Shown here: one piece after another, positions 60,587 through 64,000 of the stretch
Layout of the letters: each line of letters begins with the position of its first letter
Numbering within the stretch: position 1 is the first letter of the stretch
Origin: Firm-04 sp045596625
GTDB taxonomy: Bacteria; Bacillota; Clostridia; Oscillospirales; Ruminococcaceae
DNA length: 64,000 bases
NCBI GenBank assembly: GCA_045596625.1
Contig: JAZOCU010000054.1
Coordinates: 62,001 to 126,000 of the forward strand
Reading direction: 5' to 3'
Position numbers and translations under genes: made by a program
The notes under the pieces: generated by a model
What the model was told of the DNA's origin: nothing
The model's database searches: none
What the model saw: only the letters and a program-made list of their open reading frames with translations

Positions 60587-61933
60587 TCAGACAATGCCAA
60601 GTATGGAGGAGACAAAGATCAACAGTAAAATCACAGGTGCAACATATTTGACCATAACACGGTACAGCTTTTTTGCCTTGAAGATATGGTTCTGCTGCTC
60701 GACCTCTTCTTCCACAGTTTTGGTGCCCAGAACATAGCCCACCAGAACACAGGTTGCCAGTGCGACCAACGGCATCAGTACATTATTGCTGATAAAATCA
60801 AAGAAATCAAGGATCGGTCTGTCCATGATCGTTACATGCGACCAGCTGCTGTATCCCAGTACCGAAAGCATCGCCAAGCCGAAAGATGCGGCAAATACAA
60901 TCAGACAAGCAGGGATCCGCTTGATTTTTGTACGCTCACACAAAACAGAAACCAGCGTTTCCATTAGCGAAATAGATGAGGTCAATGCGGCAAGAAGCAC
61001 CAGCACAAAAAAGATCGTGCCGATCAGTCTGCCTTGTGCCATGGATTCAAAGACATTGGGTAAGGTAATGAACATCAGACTGGGGCCTGTTCCCAATGCC
61101 GATTCATCTCCGCCGGAAAAAGCAAAGACTGCCGGTATGATCATCAGACCGGCAAGAAACGCAACACCGGTATCAAACAGCTCAATATGCCGCACCGAGC
61201 TTTCCAAATCATCCTCCTTGCGCATATAAGAGCCATAGGTGAACAAAATACCCATCGCCAGTGACATAGAATAGAACAGCTGTCCCATTGCTGCGATCAA
61301 AGTTTTAATGGAAAAATTCGAGAAATCCGGCTTGATATAATAAATCAAACCTGCCATCGCACCATCTATGGTCAAAACATATCCTGCAATCACAACAGAA
61401 ATCAACAGCAGGATCGGCATCATAATCTTACTGACTTTTTCAATGCCCTTTTCCACGCCCAGCATAACAATCAATGCAGTAGCCGCCATAAACAAAAACA
61501 TGAAAAATGCCGACGGTCCCAGATTGTTGATGAACCTGCTGAAATAAGCACCGTTATCTGCAGCAGCCGAACCTTGTCCGATCAAATATACCCACAGATA
61601 TTTGATCACCCATCCGCCGATGACGCAGTAATATGGAAAAATAATCAGCGGCACCGCTGCAGCGATCCAGCCCAACGCCGAAAACTTCGAATGGAGCTCC
61701 GAAAAAGCACCGATTACACTCTTTCCGGTTTTACGGCCCAATCCGATTTCTGTGATCATCAGTGTAAATCCAAAGGTCACCGCCAACAGCAAATAGACCA
61801 GAAGAAATATTCCGCCGCCATACTGCGCTGCCAGATAAGGGAAACGCCATAAATTACCCAGACCCACTGCTGATCCTGCTGCTGCCAGCACAAATCCGAT
61901 TTTTGAACTGAAGCCGCTTTTCTTTTTCTGCAT
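60587..61933 (-). CDS. Neurotransmitter:sodium symporter (NSS) family transporter
   Basis: 448 residues, about 11-12 helices. The signature region GSAVGLGNLWRFPYLAAQYGG (helix 1) holds the Na+ and substrate sites. Prokaryotic members (LeuT, MhsT, Tyt1) carry amino acids. Start ATG 61931-61933 with AAAGG 12 nt upstream. The next gene on this strand lies downstream of a separate hairpin, so it is likely a single transcription unit. Confidence 0.94.
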   Translation of the reverse strand: MQKKKSGFSSKIGFVLAAAGSAVGLGNLWRFPYLAAQYGGGIFLLVYLLLAVTFGFTLMITEIGLGRKTGKSVIGAFSELHSKFSALGWIAAAVPLIIFPYYCVIGGWVIKYLWVYLIGQGSAAADNGAYFSRFINNLGPSAFFMFLFMAATALIVMLGVEKGIEKVSKIMMPILLLISVVIAGYVLTIDGAMAGLIYYIKPDFSNFSIKTLIAAMGQLFYSMSLAMGILFTYGSYMRKEDDLESSVRHIELFDTGVAFLAGLMIIPAVFAFSGGDESALGTGPSLMFITLPNVFESMAQGRLIGTIFFVLVLLAALTSSISLMETLVSVLCERTKIKRIPACLIVFAASFGLAMLSVLGYSSWSHVTIMDRPILDFFDFISNNVLMPLVALATCVLVGYVLGTKTVEEEVEQQNHIFKAKKLYRVMVKYVAPVILLLIFVSSILGIV

Positions 61934-61983
61934 ATACAAAAACAACCTTTCTGTAAATCTTGTCCATATGAAAGCATACGGTA

Positions 61984-62011
61984 TGCGGCCTCTCTGCTCA
62001 GAGCTGCCGCA
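61984..62011 (-). terminator. Hairpin downstream of Cys-rich surface protein gene
   Basis: TGCGGCAGCTCT / AGAGAGGCCGCA imperfect stem with short loop; weak T content, so termination is uncertain. Confidence 0.5.
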
Positions 62012-62036
62012 TTGTTACCGAATAATTTAAGCCTTC

Positions 62037-62648
62037 TCAGGCAATTCTAACCACTGTCATTTCCGCAACAAAAGCCTGCGGTGCTGTTCCTGCCTCCGGC
62101 AATGCCACTGCCGTAGTGCCGGTATTCACAAGCACCACTCTGGCACCGGCAGGCAATGCTGCAACTGTATTGCCGCTTACCAGCACGCTGCCTTCCTCTG
62201 CTGTGGTAATATCTGCACCGGAATAGGCAAGTACAATGCTGCCATCCAGCGTCCGCAGCGTAAACAAAACATCCGTTGCAGCTTCAGCAGGCTCTGCCAG
62301 CACGTTCCATGCAAAATAATAGGTACCGGCGGTGTTGATTATGATAGCATTATTGGTGCTGTCATAAGCAAGATCATTACCGAATACCCGACTGGTACTG
62401 TCAAAGGGAACAGAAGCACCCACAGCTACCGCCGGCACCGCTGTTGTTTGCTGATTGGTAATAGCGGATCCTGTGTTAACCGGCACAGACGGACATGGAT
62501 GGCAGCCCGGATACGCCGCACAAGACGGATATGCCGCACACATGGGAACGGACGCATTGGCTGCCATGCCGGCAGGATAAGACGACATACCGCAGCCGCA
62601 TCCACAGCCATAATATCCATTTCGACTTACACTCGCATCAATGATCAT
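62037..62648 (-). CDS. Cys-rich protein with BclA/TNF-like C-terminal domain, possible spore-surface protein
   Basis: 203 residues. The first 55 have clustered Cys, Gly, Tyr and Pro (GYYGCGCGCGMSSYP; CAAYPSCAAYPGCHPCP). The last 130 (SVPFDSTSRVFGNDLAYD ... TAVALPEAGTAPQAFVAEMTVVRIA) resemble the jelly-roll BclA C-terminal domain of spore-surface filaments, including the strand patterns AGTYYFAWNV and AGARVVLVNTG. No signal peptide and no collagen repeat. A spore coat or exosporium role is inferred. Start ATG 62646-62648 with GAGGAG. Confidence 0.65.
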   Translation of the reverse strand: MIIDASVSRNGYYGCGCGCGMSSYPAGMAANASVPMCAAYPSCAAYPGCHPCPSVPVNTGSAITNQQTTAVPAVAVGASVPFDSTSRVFGNDLAYDSTNNAIIINTAGTYYFAWNVLAEPAEAATDVLFTLRTLDGSIVLAYSGADITTAEEGSVLVSGNTVAALPAGARVVLVNTGTTAVALPEAGTAPQAFVAEMTVVRIA

Positions 62649-62735
62649 GAAGACTCCTCATTTCTGTTTGGATTACAAACGCCAAGCAAGCATCTGCCTT
62701 ACAGAATATGCACTGTCCTCGAATTTGGTGCAGAT

Positions 62736-63056
62736 TCAGTCGAAATCCTCCGGATCCTCCAAGCCCCGAAGTGCATCCAGCTCATCAGACAGCACATTGA
62801 GATCATCGATAGCTTCATCAATATCTTCTGACATTTCATTGATCTCCATTCGCATGGTCTGACAGGAGATCTGCAATGTATTCAGCGAAGTCTGCATCGT
62901 GTGCAGCGCCAGCTGTTGGGCTGCATCGGATTTCTGAATGATCTGTAAGCCTGCTTCGATCCGTTCCATCTGCTCCGCAAGCTTCTGACAAAGCTCCTCC
63001 AGCGCATCCAGTCGTTCTTCCATCTCAAAGATACGCATATCCGACATATCAACCAT
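62736..63056 (-). CDS. Coiled-coil protein, unknown function
   Basis: 106 residues, almost entirely heptad-patterned and acidic (MEERLDALEELCQKLAEQME ... MSEDIDEAIDDLNVLSDEL). No signal or membrane segment. Start ATG 63054-63056 with AGGGAG. It is 87 nt upstream of the Cys-rich protein on the same strand and probably cotranscribed from the promoter at 63112-63140. Confidence 0.8.
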   Translation of the reverse strand: MVDMSDMRIFEMEERLDALEELCQKLAEQMERIEAGLQIIQKSDAAQQLALHTMQTSLNTLQISCQTMRMEINEMSEDIDEAIDDLNVLSDELDALRGLEDPEDFD

Positions 63057-63111
63057 AAGTGCTCCCTATTACTTTTTTATTCCGCGATTGCCGTTCATCG
63101 GCACCCTATAT

Positions 63112-63140
63112 AGTATAACAGATTGCACTGACACTGTCAA
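63112..63140 (-). promoter_or_regulatory. Promoter of coiled-coil/Cys-rich protein pair
   Basis: TTGACA (63135-63140), 17-nt spacer, TATACT (63112-63117) on the - strand. Confidence 0.85.
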
Positions 63141-63150
63141 GAACGAGCAC

Positions 63151-63193
63151 AAAAATACGCACAGATCGCATAACAGCGATCTGTGCGTATTTG
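63151..63193 (-). terminator. Terminator of groEL
   Basis: Perfect 17-bp stem AAATACGCACAGATCGC and complement, 6-nt loop, TTTTTGTG after it on the - strand. Confidence 0.88.
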
Positions 63194-63210
63194 CCATATA
63201 AAAATGCAGA

Positions 63211-64000
63211 TCAATAATCCATGCCGCCGCCGGGCATTGCAGGTGCAGCGGGAGCCGGCTCCTTGATATCGGTAACAAGACTTTCGGTGGTAAGCACCAT
63301 AGCTGCAACCGAAGCTGCATTCTCCAGTGCGGAACGAGTCACCTTGGTCGGATCCACGATGCCTGCTGTGAGCATATCCACATAGGTCTCATTGTATGCA
63401 TCGAAGCCATAACCGTTCTTGTCAGCGCGGCGAATGTTTTCGATGATCACAGAGCCTTCCAGACCTGCATTGGCAGCGATCTGACGGATCGGCTCTTCCA
63501 GTGCGCGCAGAATAATTGCAGCGCCTGTCTTTTCATCGCCGGAAAGCGTAGCAACCAGTGCAGAAACAGCCTTTGCGGCATTCAGCAGTGCAACACCGCC
63601 GCCGGCTACAATGCCTTCCTCAACAGCAGCCTTGGTAGCTGCCAGAGCATCCTCAACACGCAGCTTCTTTTCCTTCATTTCGATCTCGGTAGGAGCACCA
63701 ACCTTGATCACAGCAACGCCGCCAACCAGCTTTGCAAGACGCTCCTGCAGCTTTTCACGGTCAAAATCAGAGGTGGAATTCTCGATCTCTGCACGGATCT
63801 GTGCCACACGTGCTGCAATTGCATCGGTTGCGCCGGCACCATCCACGATGATGGTGTTCTCCTTCTGGATCACGACCTGACGTGCACGACCCAACTGCAT
63901 CAGCTGAGTATCCTTCAGCTCCAGACCCAGATCAGCGGTGATGACCTCGCCGCCGGTCAGCGTTGCAATATCCTTGAGCATTTCCTTGCGTCTGTCACCA
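63211..64000 (-). CDS. groEL: Chaperonin GroEL, C-terminal half (5' end outside window)
   Basis: The visible 262 residues start in GDRRKEMLKDIATLTGG and end with the typical GGM tail (AMPGGGMDY). The intermediate and equatorial C-terminal regions are present (GVAVIKVGAPTEIEMKEKK, GIVAGGGVALL). GroEL forms the double-ring folding chamber with GroES. The frame continues past the window edge, so promoter and any CIRCE element are not visible. Confidence 0.97.
   Translation of the reverse strand, partial: GDRRKEMLKDIATLTGGEVITADLGLELKDTQLMQLGRARQVVIQKENTIIVDGAGATDAIAARVAQIRAEIENSTSDFDREKLQERLAKLVGGVAVIKVGAPTEIEMKEKKLRVEDALAATKAAVEEGIVAGGGVALLNAAKAVSALVATLSGDEKTGAAIILRALEEPIRQIAANAGLEGSVIIENIRRADKNGYGFDAYNETYVDMLTAGIVDPTKVTRSALENAASVAAMVLTTESLVTDIKEPAPAAPAMPGGGMDY

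Noticed and set aside
1..64000. CRISPR arrays, tRNA, rRNA, insertion sequences with transposase, replication origin
   Set aside because: None seen on reading both strands; short tRNA genes cannot be excluded without a dedicated search.

Overview
The window is chromosomal DNA from a low-to-mid GC, spore-forming Firmicute, most likely a Ruminococcus-type member of the Oscillospiraceae. The evidence is an alpha/beta-type small acid-soluble spore protein, a YlmC/YmxH sporulation protein, a GH5 cellulase-like lipoprotein, strong AGGAGG ribosome binding sites, many TTGACA-N17-TATAAT promoters, and Clostridia-type gene order (tig-clpP-clpX-lon-engB; rplS-lepB-ylqF-rnhB-yraN). Genus assignment is inference; no rRNA or tRNA gene was seen.

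Layout. 1-8.4 kb: the end of an ABC-F ATPase, an AGCS amino-acid symporter, a copper P-type ATPase divergent from a small membrane protein, a YlmC protein, and a P2-type cation ATPase behind a yybP-ykoY (Mn2+) riboswitch. 8.4-19 kb (+ strand): a degenerate phosphohexomutase-like protein, RNase J, the c-di-AMP phosphodiesterase GdpP, ribosomal protein L9, DnaB, TilS and FtsH. 19-27 kb (- strand): GH5 glycosidase, then the proteostasis block engB/lon/clpX/clpP/tig. 27-33.6 kb (-): metallophosphoesterase, thrC, yraN, rnhB, rbgA, two tandem signal peptidases and rplS with a long leader. 33.8-41.5 kb (-): one probable operon from a thymidylate kinase promoter through DJ-1, fthC, mltG, U32 peptidase, an ICMT-like membrane methyltransferase, and the radical-SAM pair TIGR03960/TIGR03936. 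41.6-43.8 kb: hpf, cysteine synthase, SASP.

43.8-54 kb is the accessory region. It holds a truncated phage MuF-type minor head protein fused to a JAMM/RadC-like metalloprotease domain, several very short genes, a decayed exonuclease gene, an ECF sigma/anti-sigma pair, and an unknown membrane protein. It ends with two lipoproteins plus a MacB-like ABC transporter with two FtsX-type permeases. Two segments (about 44.09-44.95 and 47.73-48.11 kb, both - strand) share a 64-bp left flank encoding the end of the MuF linker, then a perfect TTGACA-N17-TATAAT promoter, then different cargo, then an identical 38-bp UUCG-loop terminator. That is the architecture of interchangeable phage 'moron' or toxin/immunity cassettes and is the most interesting signal here. 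A second repeat family (hairpins with core CTCTTAAATCGCATTAAGAGG) ends three modules in the same region.

54-64 kb: a variant peptide deformylase, an orphan radical SAM protein, a cyclase-family hydrolase, an HAD phosphatase, a 1032-residue protein with repeated Sm-like and cold-shock-like segments, an NSS transporter, a Cys-rich BclA-like surface protein, a coiled-coil protein, and the 3' end of groEL.
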